A stretch of 64,000 nucleotides of DNA from Zobellia uliginosa (GCF_018860745.1 NZ_JAHKPY010000014.1:620001-684000), one strand, 5' to 3'. Shown: positions 45,770 to 55,017, numbered from the stretch's first letter. Notes: a model not told the origin generated them from the sequence alone. Program-made: numbers and translations.

Positions 45770-47071
45770 ATGAAGAAGGCAAACGTATCAGAAACTTTAG
45801 TGACTGAAAGTCTATCTATTAGAGATAAAAAACACTTATGGCACCCATTAACACAGCATAAGTTGCATCCGGAAATGTTAGGAATCGTTAAAGCAAAAGG
45901 AGCTATTTTGTATGACGAGGATAATAAGGAATATATAGACGGAATTGCCTCTTGGTATACTAGCGCTTATGGTCATTGCAACGATTTCATTACGGAAAAG
46001 GTGCATGCTCAAATGCAACAGTTGGACCAAGTGGTTTTCAGTGGTTTCACCCATGAGCCCGCGGTTAAATTATCAGAAGAACTCATAAAAGTATTACCTG
46101 ACAACCAAGAAAAATTGTTTTTTTCGGATAATGGTTCCACGGCTACGGAAATCGGGATTAAAATGGCATTACAATACCATTTTAATCAGGGTAGGAAGCG
46201 TAAGACAATGCTGGCTTTTGAAGAGGGTTTCCACGGAGATACTTTTGGGGCTATGTCTGTTTCAGGACTATCGGTTTATAATGGACCTTTTGAGGAATTT
46301 TTTATTGATGTGGAGCGGGTTGATGTTCCCACGGATGAAAATATAGAGGCTCTTCTTTCTCGGCTAGAAGTGAGATTACAACAAAATGATGTGGCTGGAT
46401 TCATTTACGAACCTTTGGTGCAAGGTGCAGCAGCTATGAAAATGCATAAGGCGGAAAACCTAAACCGTATCTTAGAGCTTTTGAAGAAGCATGGCATACT
46501 TACCATTGCCGATGAGGTAATGACCGGCTTTGGTAAGACAGGAAAACTTTTTGCTTCGGAATATATTAAAACCAAACCGGACATCATTTGTATGTCCAAA
46601 GCATTAACGGCTGGTTTAATTCCTATGGCGATCACCAGTTGTTCACAAGAGGTTTACGACGCATTTTATAGTGACGATTTGGCAAAGGGGCTTTTTCATG
46701 GCCATACCTATTCCGGAAACCCGTTAGCTTGCACTGCAGCTTTAGCTGGACTAGAATTGCTGCAAACACAAGAAATTCAAAACAGTATACAAAGAGTAAT
46801 CGCTTTGCATGAAGAGTTCGACTCTAAAGTGAAAAATCACCCCAAAGTTTCGCGAACAAGACAATGCGGAATTATATATGCATTGGATTTAAATGTGAAA
46901 ATGGAGCGTTATGGGAATTTACGTGACCAAATGTTTAAGCACTTTATGGATAATGGTGTATTTTTGCGCCCCCTTGGGAGTACCATTTATATTTCTGCAC
47001 CTTATGTAATTACTGATGGTCAGTTGCAAAAAATTTATACTACCATTGAAGATTTACTGAACAAAATCTAA
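45770..47071 (+). CDS. bioA: Adenosylmethionine-8-amino-7-oxononanoate aminotransferase
   Basis: BioA transfers an amino group, usually from S-adenosylmethionine, to make 7,8-diaminopelargonate. The 433-residue class III PLP aminotransferase shows HLWHPLTQHKLHPEM near residue 22, DGIASWYTSAYGHCND, FFSDNGSTATEIGIKMALQY, EEGFHGDTFGAMSVSG, IADEVMTGFGKTGKLFA and the PLP-lysine region CMSKALTAGLIPM. It is followed by the ketosynthase-like gene after nine bases. Confidence 0.95.
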   Translation: MKKANVSETLVTESLSIRDKKHLWHPLTQHKLHPEMLGIVKAKGAILYDEDNKEYIDGIASWYTSAYGHCNDFITEKVHAQMQQLDQVVFSGFTHEPAVKLSEELIKVLPDNQEKLFFSDNGSTATEIGIKMALQYHFNQGRKRKTMLAFEEGFHGDTFGAMSVSGLSVYNGPFEEFFIDVERVDVPTDENIEALLSRLEVRLQQNDVAGFIYEPLVQGAAAMKMHKAENLNRILELLKKHGILTIADEVMTGFGKTGKLFASEYIKTKPDIICMSKALTAGLIPMAITSCSQEVYDAFYSDDLAKGLFHGHTYSGNPLACTAALAGLELLQTQEIQNSIQRVIALHEEFDSKVKNHPKVSRTRQCGIIYALDLNVKMERYGNLRDQMFKHFMDNGVFLRPLGSTIYISAPYVITDGQLQKIYTTIEDLLNKI

Positions 47072-47080
47072 ATTTTTCGC

Positions 47081-48259
47081 TTGAAAGAACCAATTTCCAT
47101 TACCGCAATAGGCTCAGTTTCCCCATTGGGAATGACTTCTGAAGAAACATGGGAGAACTACCTTAAAGACAACCATTTTTTTATTCAGACTGAATTTGGA
47201 GGGGAGATGGAATGGATAGCTCCTTTATCCAACGAATCTAAACGAGAAATTGAGGTACTAAGAAATTCGGATAATAAATATAAAAGTCTTGATAATTCGG
47301 TTTTATACGCGCTTTATGCTTCGCGATATGCCGTAGCAAAAGCCGGGTGGAAAGTAGGTGATGGTTTTGGGGTCAATATTGGGTCTTCACGTGGAGCTAC
47401 GGCACTTTTTGAAAAATACCACCAAGAATTTTTAGAAAATAATAGAACGGCAACTTTAAGCTCGCCAACTACTACTTTAGGGAATATCTCGTCATGGGTT
47501 GCGCACGATTTAAAAACAAAAGGTCCTGAAATATCACATTCTATTACCTGCTCTACAGCGCTTCATGCTGTTTTAAACGGAGTAGCATGGATCAGAAGCG
47601 GTATGGCCGATAAATTTTTGGTGGGCGGTAGCGAGGCACCATTAACGCCCTTTACCATTGCCCAGATGAAAGCGCTAAAAATATACTCGCAATATAATAC
47701 GGAGAACAGTTTAAAGAACGAAGGAGAATACCCTAATCGAGCACTGGACTTTGAAAAGGAAAGGAACATGATGGTTTTAGGGGAGGGTGCTTCTGTCATG
47801 TGTTTGGAAAAAGGAGTTTCCTCTAACACTATGGCTGTCATTGAAGGTATAGGTTATGCCACGGAACCTTTGCGCCATAATATTTCTATTTCTACGGATG
47901 CGGAGTGTTTTCAAAGCTCTATGAAAATGGCTTTGGGAGAAATAAATCCAGAAGAAGTTGATGCGATTGTCATGCATGCGCCAGGTACAATTAAGGGTGA
48001 TATATCTGAGTATAAGGCCATTGAAAAAGTTTTTTGTAACAAGTTGCCCTTTTTAACTACGAATAAATGGAAAATAGGGCATACTTTTGGAGCGTCGGGA
48101 GCGTTAAGCATAGAATTAGCGGCCCTAATGATACAGCGTCAACATGAAATAAGAGTGCCTTTTATCACCTATGCCCCATCTCCTAAAAAGCTTGAAAAAG
48201 TACTCGTAAATGCGGTAGGTTTTGGTGGTAACGCGGTTTCCGTTCTGCTCTCCAAATAA
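47081..48259 (+). CDS. Beta-ketoacyl synthase-like protein in the biotin cluster
   Basis: This 392-residue thiolase-fold protein resembles FabF-type condensing enzymes: ITAIGSVSPLGMTSEETW at the start, nucleophile Cys157 in SITCSTALHAV, and GHTFGASGALSIELA with Lys329 and His334. The first active-site His, normally the H of NAHGT, is not in place; the segment reads MHAPGT, with Pro301 in that position and His299 two residues earlier. Location between bioA and bioB suggests a role in forming or handling the pimeloyl precursor; no bioC or bioH is in the window. The start is a TTG at 47081, which gives the correct family N-terminus. Confidence 0.85.
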   Translation: MKEPISITAIGSVSPLGMTSEETWENYLKDNHFFIQTEFGGEMEWIAPLSNESKREIEVLRNSDNKYKSLDNSVLYALYASRYAVAKAGWKVGDGFGVNIGSSRGATALFEKYHQEFLENNRTATLSSPTTTLGNISSWVAHDLKTKGPEISHSITCSTALHAVLNGVAWIRSGMADKFLVGGSEAPLTPFTIAQMKALKIYSQYNTENSLKNEGEYPNRALDFEKERNMMVLGEGASVMCLEKGVSSNTMAVIEGIGYATEPLRHNISISTDAECFQSSMKMALGEINPEEVDAIVMHAPGTIKGDISEYKAIEKVFCNKLPFLTTNKWKIGHTFGASGALSIELAALMIQRQHEIRVPFITYAPSPKKLEKVLVNAVGFGGNAVSVLLSK

Positions 48260-48357
48260 ACGGGGCGTTTTTTAATATTAGCGTTAGGAATATTTGGTCT
48301 AATTTGCAATTTCAATTTTAGAAAGGTTATTTTTACGCCGAGATTTTCAAAAAGACT

Positions 48358-49452
48358 ATGAGCGAAACAAGACACAACTGGACGAAAGAAGAAATTCTTG
48401 ATATTTACAACAAACCTTTAATGGAGCTGCTTTACGATGCAGCTACTATCCATAGAGAACATCACGATCCAAATACGGTTCAGGTTTCTACGTTACTTTC
48501 AATAAAAACTGGTGGTTGTCCAGAAGATTGTGGGTATTGTCCCCAAGCGGCACGGTACCACACGGATATTGAAGGGAATGATCTTATGCAAGTTTCGCAT
48601 GTAAAAGCGCAAGCACTTAGAGCAAAGGCTTCCGGTAGCTCACGCGTTTGTATGGGGGCTGCATGGCGTAATGTAAAAGATGGTCCGGAGTTTGATCAAG
48701 TATTGGAAATGGTGCGTACCATTAACAAGCTAGATATGGAAGTTTGTTGTACGTTGGGTATGCTAACAGAAAACCAGGCACACCGTTTGGCAGAAGCCGG
48801 CCTTTATGCATACAATCATAATTTGGATACCTCAGAAGATTATTATAAAGATGTTATTTCTACACGTGCCTTTGAAGATCGTTTAGAAACAATAGATAAC
48901 GTGCGTAAGAGCAATGTAACGGTTTGTAGCGGGGGTATCATTGGAATGGGTGAGGCTATTGAAGATCGCGCCGGAATGTTAGTTGCTTTGGCAAGTTTAA
49001 ATCCACAGCCGGAATCTGTGCCTATTAATTCCTTGGTGGCCGTAGAAGGAACCCCAATGGAAGATATGGAGCCAGTTTCTATTTGGGACATGATTCGTAT
49101 GGTGGCAACTACACGTATTGTTATGCCGGAGACGCAAGTTCGTTTATCCGCAGGTCGTACGGAAATGAGTAGAGAAGGACAGGCTATGTGTTTCTTTGCG
49201 GGTGCCAATTCTATTTTTGCGGGAGACAAGTTATTGACTACTCCTAATCCAGATGTAAACGAGGATATGGAAATGTTCAAAATGCTCGGTCTTAATCCGC
49301 AAAAACCATTTACCAAAGTTTCACAACCAAAAACAGTAGAAGCTGCTGAATCTAAGTTGCAACCTTTAGGTGAAAAGCCAAAATGGACTAGACCGGGGCA
49401 TACTATCGAGAGAAACGAAGAGGCGAAAGCGAAGAGCAAAGTAGTAGATTAA
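48358..49452 (+). CDS. bioB: Biotin synthase
   Basis: BioB is a radical-SAM enzyme that inserts sulphur into dethiobiotin. The 364 residues carry the CxxxCxxC cluster ligands Cys54, Cys58 and Cys61 (GGCPEDCGYCPQA). They also contain VCMGAAWRN, MEVCCTLGMLTENQA, YNHNLDTSEDYY and RLSAGRTEM, whose Arg is a [2Fe-2S] ligand. A charged C-terminal tail follows residue 340. It is the last biotin gene, 98 bases after the ketosynthase gene. Confidence 0.97.
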   Translation: MSETRHNWTKEEILDIYNKPLMELLYDAATIHREHHDPNTVQVSTLLSIKTGGCPEDCGYCPQAARYHTDIEGNDLMQVSHVKAQALRAKASGSSRVCMGAAWRNVKDGPEFDQVLEMVRTINKLDMEVCCTLGMLTENQAHRLAEAGLYAYNHNLDTSEDYYKDVISTRAFEDRLETIDNVRKSNVTVCSGGIIGMGEAIEDRAGMLVALASLNPQPESVPINSLVAVEGTPMEDMEPVSIWDMIRMVATTRIVMPETQVRLSAGRTEMSREGQAMCFFAGANSIFAGDKLLTTPNPDVNEDMEMFKMLGLNPQKPFTKVSQPKTVEAAESKLQPLGEKPKWTRPGHTIERNEEAKAKSKVVD

Positions 49453-49519
49453 TTTAATTTTAAGTAAATCTTTACTCAAGGTTAATTAAATTTACGGCTT
49501 AAATAGAATTCTAATTCCA

Positions 49520-50380
49520 TTGAAGCTAGCAGCTATTCCCCGGGTATCAACAATTACCAAGGAAGACTTTTTAGAGTATTATTTTAAACCGCAGAAACCT
49601 GTGGTGATAGAGCGTGCCATAGAAAACTGGCCTGCTTTTGAGAAATGGAACCTAAACTACATTAGTGAGGTTGCCGGTGATAAGATTGTTCCTTTGTATG
49701 ATGATAGGCCTGTAAACCATGAAGATGGTTTTAATGAGCCACATGCAAAAATGAAGATGTCTGAATACGTTGATTTGCTTAAGGCCAAACCTACCAAATT
49801 CCGTATTTTTCTTTGGAACGTTTTAAAGGAAGTGCCAGAACTTCAAAAGGACTATGAGTTTCCTGATTTTGGTTTGACCTTGAAAAAAAAGCTGCCTATG
49901 CTGTTTTTTGGCGGTAAGAATTCATACACGTTTATGCATTATGACATTGATATGTCTAATATCTTCCACTTTCACTTTGAAGGGAAAAAAGAGTGTATTC
50001 TCTTTGCGCCTTCGGAGACTAAATTCTTGTATAAAGTTCCCCACTCCCTTATTACTCATGAAAGTATAGATTTTGATAATCCGGATTTTGAGCAGTGGCC
50101 TGCATTGAAAAAAGCGAATGGTTTTAAAACTGAATTGAACCATGGTGAAGTACTTTATATGCCGGAAGGTTATTGGCATTATATGAAGTATAAAACACCT
50201 GGTTTTTCAATGAGTCTTAGGTCTTGGCCAAAGAATCCTATAAATTTTGCAGAGGGAGTGTATAATGTTTTCATAATGCGTAATTTTGATATTTTAATGC
50301 GGAAATTACAAGGCCAAAAATGGATAGACAAGAAAAATAAAAAGGCAATTGAGCGTACTGCTAAACGATTGTCCAAATAA
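49520..50380 (+). CDS. Cupin-like/JmjC-type oxygenase-fold protein
   Basis: This 286-residue protein has the cupin_8/JmjC-like arrangement: KPVVIERAIENWPAFEKW near residue 25, SYTFMHYDIDMSNIFHFHFEGKK with a His-x-Asp pair (HYD) near residue 140, and LYMPEGYWHYM with the second His near residue 215. These three residues would bind Fe(II) in a 2-oxoglutarate-dependent hydroxylase. Relatives hydroxylate proteins or tRNA bases; the target here is unknown. It begins at a TTG at 49520, the only start that keeps the N-terminal strand. It lies 67 bases after bioB. Confidence 0.82.
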   Translation: MKLAAIPRVSTITKEDFLEYYFKPQKPVVIERAIENWPAFEKWNLNYISEVAGDKIVPLYDDRPVNHEDGFNEPHAKMKMSEYVDLLKAKPTKFRIFLWNVLKEVPELQKDYEFPDFGLTLKKKLPMLFFGGKNSYTFMHYDIDMSNIFHFHFEGKKECILFAPSETKFLYKVPHSLITHESIDFDNPDFEQWPALKKANGFKTELNHGEVLYMPEGYWHYMKYKTPGFSMSLRSWPKNPINFAEGVYNVFIMRNFDILMRKLQGQKWIDKKNKKAIERTAKRLSK

Positions 50381-50416
50381 ATTTTGTGAATCCTTTTCTT
50401 TAAAAAATACACTATA

Positions 50417-50914
50417 ATGAAACTTTACTTTCTATCTGTATGTTTGCTTTTTTCAACAATTTTTATTTCGGCTCAGGCTTACGAGGGTAGGGGAGACCAA
50501 AAATTTCAAGTAGGAGCTAATTTGCAGGGTAACGGCACGGGAATCATGACGTCTTATGATTATGGTTTAGGTGAAAATATATCTATTGGAGCTACTGGGA
50601 CTTATCTTTTGGGAATAGAAGAGGAAGTATCTGCCAGTACAAAGGATCGTTTTGATTTGAAAGCCCGTTTTAGTGCACATTTAGGCAGTATAATTGGTCT
50701 AAGTGATGAGGTAGATATTTATCCGGGATTGGATTTAGGCCTTAAGAATTTTGGTTTTCATACTGGTGCGCGATACTTTTTTTCAGATGGATTGGGAATT
50801 TATACGGAAATAGGTTTCCCTATAGCTAAATACAAAATTGAAAATTTGGAACCAGCAGATAAGCTACATAACCAATTTAATGTAAATATCGGTGCTGTTT
50901 TTAACTTTCTTTAA
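50417..50914 (+). CDS. Small outer membrane beta-barrel protein
   Basis: The 165-residue protein has a signal peptide (LYFLSVCLLFSTIFISAQ) and about eight amphipathic strands (FQVGANLQGNGTGIMTSYDYG, cut to GNGTGIMTSYDYGLG; FDLKARFSAHLG; LGLKNFGFHTGARYFFS), ending VNIGAVFNFL. It fits a small OmpW/DUF-type barrel seen across Flavobacteriia. No function is established. It is convergent with recX. Confidence 0.78.
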   Translation: MKLYFLSVCLLFSTIFISAQAYEGRGDQKFQVGANLQGNGTGIMTSYDYGLGENISIGATGTYLLGIEEEVSASTKDRFDLKARFSAHLGSIIGLSDEVDIYPGLDLGLKNFGFHTGARYFFSDGLGIYTEIGFPIAKYKIENLEPADKLHNQFNVNIGAVFNFL

Positions 50915-50931
50915 TTAACTAATTTAGAGAT

Positions 50932-51405
50932 TCAGGGTACGAGTTCTTTAAGTTTTTCGTAAACCAAATGGCTTTCCCATCCCCTATACAAAAGATAGTC
51001 GGCTAATTTTTTTTTGCGCTTTAATGGGTTGTTTTCCGTAATCTGTGCAATTCTTTTTTCGGCTAAAGCATCTAATGTGCGCAAGTATTCTTCTGGGTCT
51101 ATTTCTTTAAGGGCGGTAGTAATGTTATACTTTGAGATATTACGTTGCTTCAGTTCGTTTACAATTCGTTTTTTGCCCCATTTTTTTATTGAAAATTTCC
51201 CTCTGGCAAAGCTTTGGGCAAATCGCTCTTCGTTAAGAAAATTTTCATTGATTAAATGAACTACGATTTTATCTACAGCTTCTGGAATCATACGCATTTC
51301 ACGAAGCTTAGTAACCACTTCTTTATGGCAGCGATCTTGATAAGCGCAATAACTTTCCAGCTTTCTTTTTGCTTCTTCTATAGAATATGCTCGTTGTTGG
51401 TTCAT
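50932..51405 (-). CDS. recX: Regulatory protein RecX
   Basis: RecX binds RecA and modulates recombinase filaments. The 157-residue all-helical protein shows the triple-helix repeats typical of the family: YSIEEAKRKLESYCAYQDRC, then INENFLNEERFAQSFARGKFSIKKWGKKRI (NEERFAQSFARGKFSIKKWG), then KKKLADYLLYRGWESHLVYEKLKE (LLYRGWESHLVYEKL). RecA itself is not in the window. Confidence 0.92.
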   Translation of the reverse strand: MNQQRAYSIEEAKRKLESYCAYQDRCHKEVVTKLREMRMIPEAVDKIVVHLINENFLNEERFAQSFARGKFSIKKWGKKRIVNELKQRNISKYNITTALKEIDPEEYLRTLDALAEKRIAQITENNPLKRKKKLADYLLYRGWESHLVYEKLKELVP

Positions 51406-51494
51406 GGTGAAGATGGAACATGCTTATTTATAATGCTAAAGTACGATTTGAAGTATTAAAGAACACTAGGCTTTGGAATGTAAATTTTTGGCAC

Positions 51495-51528
51495 AAAAAA
51501 AGCGACCATCGTTGCCGAAGGTCGCTTT
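51495..51528 (-). terminator. rng intrinsic terminator
   Basis: The arms aaagcgacc (51499-51507) and ggtcgcttt (51520-51528) form a nine-bp stem. On the minus strand it is followed by a run of Ts, just beyond the rng stop. Confidence 0.85.
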
Positions 51529-51534
51529 AAGATT

Positions 51535-53082
51535 TTAATATATGGTTTTACCGTCTTTGTCTTTAAAACGGTATTCAAGATACGTATACGCATCTCTCGG
51601 TTGTATTTTAATCCACTTTTTGTGCTCTAAGAACCATTTAGAACGCATGGAAGGAAAGCCTTTAGTTATATAGGCCGCGATAAACGGATGAATGTTAAGT
51701 GTAATCCCGTTATCTTTTTTAGGTCCTTTCAACAACTTTTCTAGGTCGGCATTAATTTTGTCTACCAAAACAATTGGGGCTTCAATTTCTTTCCCACTAC
51801 CATTCGGATTTTCCTCGGTGGTTTTGATGTTCATTTCGGGCCGGACCCTTTGTCTGGTAATCTGTATAAGTCCAAACTTGCTAGGAGGCAATATTTTGTG
51901 TTTGGCGCGGTCATCTTTCATCTCATCACGAAGATGATCAAAAAGCTTTTTCCTGTGTGGTGCTTTTACCATGTCAATAAAATCGACTACGATAATACCA
52001 CCCATATCACGCAAACGCAATTGTCTGGCTATTTCTGAAGCTGCCAATAGATTGACCTCTAAAGCAGTATCTTCTTGATTTTTGGCCTTATTGGAACGAT
52101 TTCCACTGTTCACGTCTACAACGTGCAATGCTTCTGTATGTTCTATAATAAGGTACGCGCCTTTACTCATGCTAGCGGTACGGCCAAAAGAAGTTTTTAT
52201 CTGTCGTTCAATTCCGTATTTTTCAAAAATAGGAACTGAAGAATTATACAGTTTAACTATAGATTCCTTTCCAGGTGCAATTTCTAGCACATAATCTTTG
52301 ATTTGCTCATAAAGGGTTTCGTCATCTACATGAATTCCGGTAAAGGAATCATTGAATATATCCCTAAGGATAGAAGATGCCCTGTTGAGCTCAACCAACA
52401 CTTTTGAAGGCGTGTGAGCCTTGTACAATTTTTTACACATTGTTGACCATTTGGCCAACAAGTTTTCTAGGTCTTTGTCTAGTTCCGCTACTTTTTTGCC
52501 CTCGGCCACTGTTCTTATAATGACCCCGAATCCTTTAGGTTTTATACTTCTTACCAGTATTTTTAACCTTTCTTTTTCTTCGCTGCTCCCTATTTTTTGA
52601 GATACGGAAACTCGATCGGAAAAAGGCACCATAACCAAATAACGCCCCGCTATAGAAAGTTCGGAGCTAATTCTTGGTCCTTTGGTTGAAATTGGTTCTT
52701 TAACGATTTGAACCAATAAAGACTGATTGGCTTTGATAACGTCTGTTATTACGCCATTTTTATCAATGTCTTTTTCAAATGGAAAGTTGGCAAGTGAGTA
52801 ATCAGTAATTTTATTGGTACTCACGCCCTTTATGAACTTAAGCATAGTGGCCAGTTGTGGGCCAAGATCATGATAATGCAAAAAAGCATCTTTTTCATAA
52901 CCTACGTTTACAAAAGCTGCATTTAGACCGGTAACCGGCTTGCGAACTTTTGCTAAGAATATATCACCAACGGAAAAATCGTTGTTGTCTTCTTCTTTAT
53001 GCAATTCAGTGAGCTTTCCATCTTTTAGGAGTGCAAAATCGACGGCATCAGAACTAGATCTTACGATTAATTCTCTATTCAC
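51535..53082 (-). CDS. rng: Ribonuclease G/E family endonuclease
   Basis: This cytoplasmic endoribonuclease matures rRNA and decays mRNA. The 515 residues have an N-terminal S1 domain (VGDIFLAKVRKPVTGLNAAF, DAFLHYHDLG), an RNase H-like fold and the catalytic Asp pair of the VDVNSG and GGIIVVDFIDM segments. The length fits RNase G rather than RNase E with its long scaffold tail. It starts at a GTG at 53082 and ends at a strong terminator. Confidence 0.95.
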   Translation of the reverse strand: MNRELIVRSSSDAVDFALLKDGKLTELHKEEDNNDFSVGDIFLAKVRKPVTGLNAAFVNVGYEKDAFLHYHDLGPQLATMLKFIKGVSTNKITDYSLANFPFEKDIDKNGVITDVIKANQSLLVQIVKEPISTKGPRISSELSIAGRYLVMVPFSDRVSVSQKIGSSEEKERLKILVRSIKPKGFGVIIRTVAEGKKVAELDKDLENLLAKWSTMCKKLYKAHTPSKVLVELNRASSILRDIFNDSFTGIHVDDETLYEQIKDYVLEIAPGKESIVKLYNSSVPIFEKYGIERQIKTSFGRTASMSKGAYLIIEHTEALHVVDVNSGNRSNKAKNQEDTALEVNLLAASEIARQLRLRDMGGIIVVDFIDMVKAPHRKKLFDHLRDEMKDDRAKHKILPPSKFGLIQITRQRVRPEMNIKTTEENPNGSGKEIEAPIVLVDKINADLEKLLKGPKKDNGITLNIHPFIAAYITKGFPSMRSKWFLEHKKWIKIQPRDAYTYLEYRFKDKDGKTIY

Positions 53083-53212
53083 CTGAATATATTTGTATTT
53101 GCCGATACTTACTATTTATAATAAATAGACAAATAGATTAATAAATAATTGAAACGAACCATAAAAGTTCGCCGAGATTATCTGTAATCTCTATGTCAAT
53201 GAACGTATGGGT

Positions 53213-53250
53213 GAAAAAACAAGCAAAGGGGTTGAAAATTTTTCAACCCC
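53213..53250 (-). terminator. Terminator downstream of the 29-residue basic protein gene
   Basis: The arms ggggttgaaa (53228-53237) and tttcaacccc (53241-53250) make a perfect 10-bp stem with a three-base loop. On the minus strand the T-rich tail of ttttttcacc follows. It lies seven bases after the small gene's stop. Confidence 0.75.
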
Positions 53251-53256
53251 TAGCAA

Positions 53257-53346
53257 TTATTTTTTCTTGTGTCTGTTAGCTCTCCTGCGCTTCTTGCGCT
53301 TGTGGGTAGCTACCTTATGTCTCTTTCTTTTCTTACCACTCGGCAT
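53257..53346 (-). CDS. Very basic 29-residue conserved small protein
   Basis: A 30-codon frame on the minus strand from ATG 53346 to TAA 53257 encodes MPSGKKRKRHKVATHKRKK followed by RRRANRHKKK. More than half of the residues are Lys, Arg or His. I recognise it as a small protein found in many Bacteroidota at this place between hup and rng. Its composition is like that of small ribosomal proteins such as bTHX, so ribosome or RNA binding is likely but inferred. It lies 25 bases after hup and is followed by a strong terminator, so the two are probably co-transcribed. Confidence 0.85.
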   Translation of the reverse strand: MPSGKKRKRHKVATHKRKKRRRANRHKKK

Positions 53347-53371
53347 AAAATTCTACTTTAAGTTAGTATAT

Positions 53372-53662
53372 TTATTTTACTTGTACGTTGCTTTTGACAC
53401 CCTCTACAAAAACCTTGGCAGGTTTAAATGCAGGAATATTGTGTGCCGGTATTTTAATAGTAGTGTTCTTACTAATGTTTCTTCCGGTTTTTTCGGCTCT
53501 TGTCTTAATGATAAAACTACCAAAACCGCGAAGGTACACATTATCACCACTTTCCAAAGAAGATTTCACTTCTTCCATAAAACTTTCAACTGTGGCCTGT
53601 ACATCACCTTTTTCAATTCCCAGCTTGTCTGAGATTTTCGATACAATTTCTGCTTTCGTCAT
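53372..53662 (-). CDS. hup: HU family DNA-binding protein
   Basis: HU bends and compacts chromosomal DNA. The 96 residues show MTKAEIVSKISDKLGIEKGD, VTVESFMEEVKSSL-type helices (TVESFMEEVKSSLESGDN), the core VYLRGFGSFIIKTR and the DNA-contacting arm with GRNISKNTTIKIPAHNIPAF (GRNISKNTTIKIPAHN). A -7 element lies 38 bases upstream. Confidence 0.96.
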   Translation of the reverse strand: MTKAEIVSKISDKLGIEKGDVQATVESFMEEVKSSLESGDNVYLRGFGSFIIKTRAEKTGRNISKNTTIKIPAHNIPAFKPAKVFVEGVKSNVQVK

Positions 53663-53700
53663 CTTTCGTGTTAAATTTTCAGTATAATTTTTTTGGGATG

Positions 53701-53708
53701 CAAATATA
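53701..53708 (-). promoter_or_regulatory. hup promoter -7 element
   Basis: On the minus strand TATATTTG matches TAnnTTTG exactly, 38 bases before the hup ATG at 53662. The -33 side has only ttta near the expected place. Confidence 0.5.
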
Positions 53709-53840
53709 TAAATTAAAATTAATCTTTTGTGCTAAAGGGTTAATTTTAAGTAGTTCACCATCACTTTTCTATTTATGACCATTCTTAAAGTATTATATCC
53801 TTTTTTAAACCATTAATTTCGTGGCATAGCAATTGTAAAA

Positions 53841-54872
53841 ATGACTTTTTCAGAGAAAATTCTTATTTGGTATGAAGCGAATAAAAGAACCCTTCCGTGG
53901 AGGGGTACACGAAACCCGTATAAGATTTGGCTTTCGGAGATTATGTTGCAGCAAACACGGGTGGTTCAGGGTACACCGTACTACCTGAAATTCATTAGTA
54001 ATTACCCTAAAGTTCATGACCTTGCTAGTGCATCCGAAGAAGAGGTTTTAAAGCTTTGGCAAGGTTTGGGCTACTATTCCAGGGCAAGAAACTTACATGC
54101 TACCGCCAAAATGGTAGTAGATCAATATGGTGGAGTTTTCCCTAATACATATAAAGAATTGTTACAATTAAAAGGGGTAGGGGACTATACCGCCAGTGCC
54201 ATTGCGTCTATTTGTTATGACAGGCCGGAACCTGTCGTAGATGGTAATGTTTATAGGGTTTTGGCTCGTTATAATGGTGTGGAATTAGCCATTAATAGTA
54301 CGGAGGGTGTTAAATATTTCAAAAAGTTAGCCAGAGAGGTCATGAATGTGGAAAACATTCGTGATTATAACCAGGGGATAATGGAATTTGGTGCTATTCA
54401 GTGTACACCCAAAAATCCAAATTGCATAGAGTGTCCTTTGAGTGAAAGCTGTGTAGCACTACAGACCAACAAGGTAGGTGAGCTTCCGGTAAAGTTGAAA
54501 AAGACTAAAGTTCGTAATAGATACTTTAACTATGTTGTATTAAGGTCTTATGAAGGCAAAACAATTCTTGAGCAACGGAAAGGCAAAGGAATTTGGCAAA
54601 ATCTATGGCAATTTCCTCTTGTGGAGTCAGATAAGAAACTTTCAAAAGCTGATTTAGTGCAGGAGTTGGGCAACCTTGATTATAAATCGGAGTTGATTTC
54701 TTTGCAGAGGTTTAATGAAGATGCTATTGTACATAAACTGTCCCATCAGCACTTGTATACCACATTTTGGATTGTGAACACAAAGGAAAGTGAGGAAGGC
54801 AGTATATCATTCAGCGAAGTTGAGAAATACCCCGTTCCAGTACTAATTGCCGACTTTTTAAAACTTTTTTAA
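53841..54872 (+). CDS. mutY: A/G-specific adenine glycosylase
   Basis: MutY removes adenine mispaired with 8-oxoguanine. The 343 residues show the catalytic Glu in SEIMLQQTRV, the helix-hairpin-helix LKGVGDYTASAIAS with VDGNVYRVLAR carrying the catalytic Asp, and the [4Fe-4S] loop C-x6-C-x2-C-x5-C (CTPKNPNCIECPLSESC). A C-terminal NUDIX-like 8-oxoG recognition domain follows from about residue 230 (YFNYVVLRSYEGKTILEQR). It is upstream of ssb-gldE-gldD. Confidence 0.96.
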   Translation: MTFSEKILIWYEANKRTLPWRGTRNPYKIWLSEIMLQQTRVVQGTPYYLKFISNYPKVHDLASASEEEVLKLWQGLGYYSRARNLHATAKMVVDQYGGVFPNTYKELLQLKGVGDYTASAIASICYDRPEPVVDGNVYRVLARYNGVELAINSTEGVKYFKKLAREVMNVENIRDYNQGIMEFGAIQCTPKNPNCIECPLSESCVALQTNKVGELPVKLKKTKVRNRYFNYVVLRSYEGKTILEQRKGKGIWQNLWQFPLVESDKKLSKADLVQELGNLDYKSELISLQRFNEDAIVHKLSHQHLYTTFWIVNTKESEEGSISFSEVEKYPVPVLIADFLKLF

Positions 54873-54982
54873 GTATCTATTTTTAATAGAGCTGCTTTTA
54901 AGAAGAGGCCCTTTGGTTTTGGTAAAGGTTAAATTTCAAAAATAGTAACCTATACTGATGGTTTATAAGGCTTAAAAACGAG

Positions 54983-54990
54983 TATATTTG
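54983..54990 (+). promoter_or_regulatory. ssb promoter -7 element
   Basis: TATATTTG matches TAnnTTTG exactly and lies 27 bases before the ssb ATG. It gives ssb and possibly gldE-gldD a promoter separate from mutY. Confidence 0.5.
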
Positions 54991-55017
54991 TAGATTCAAA
55001 TTTCAAAAAAAGAGATT

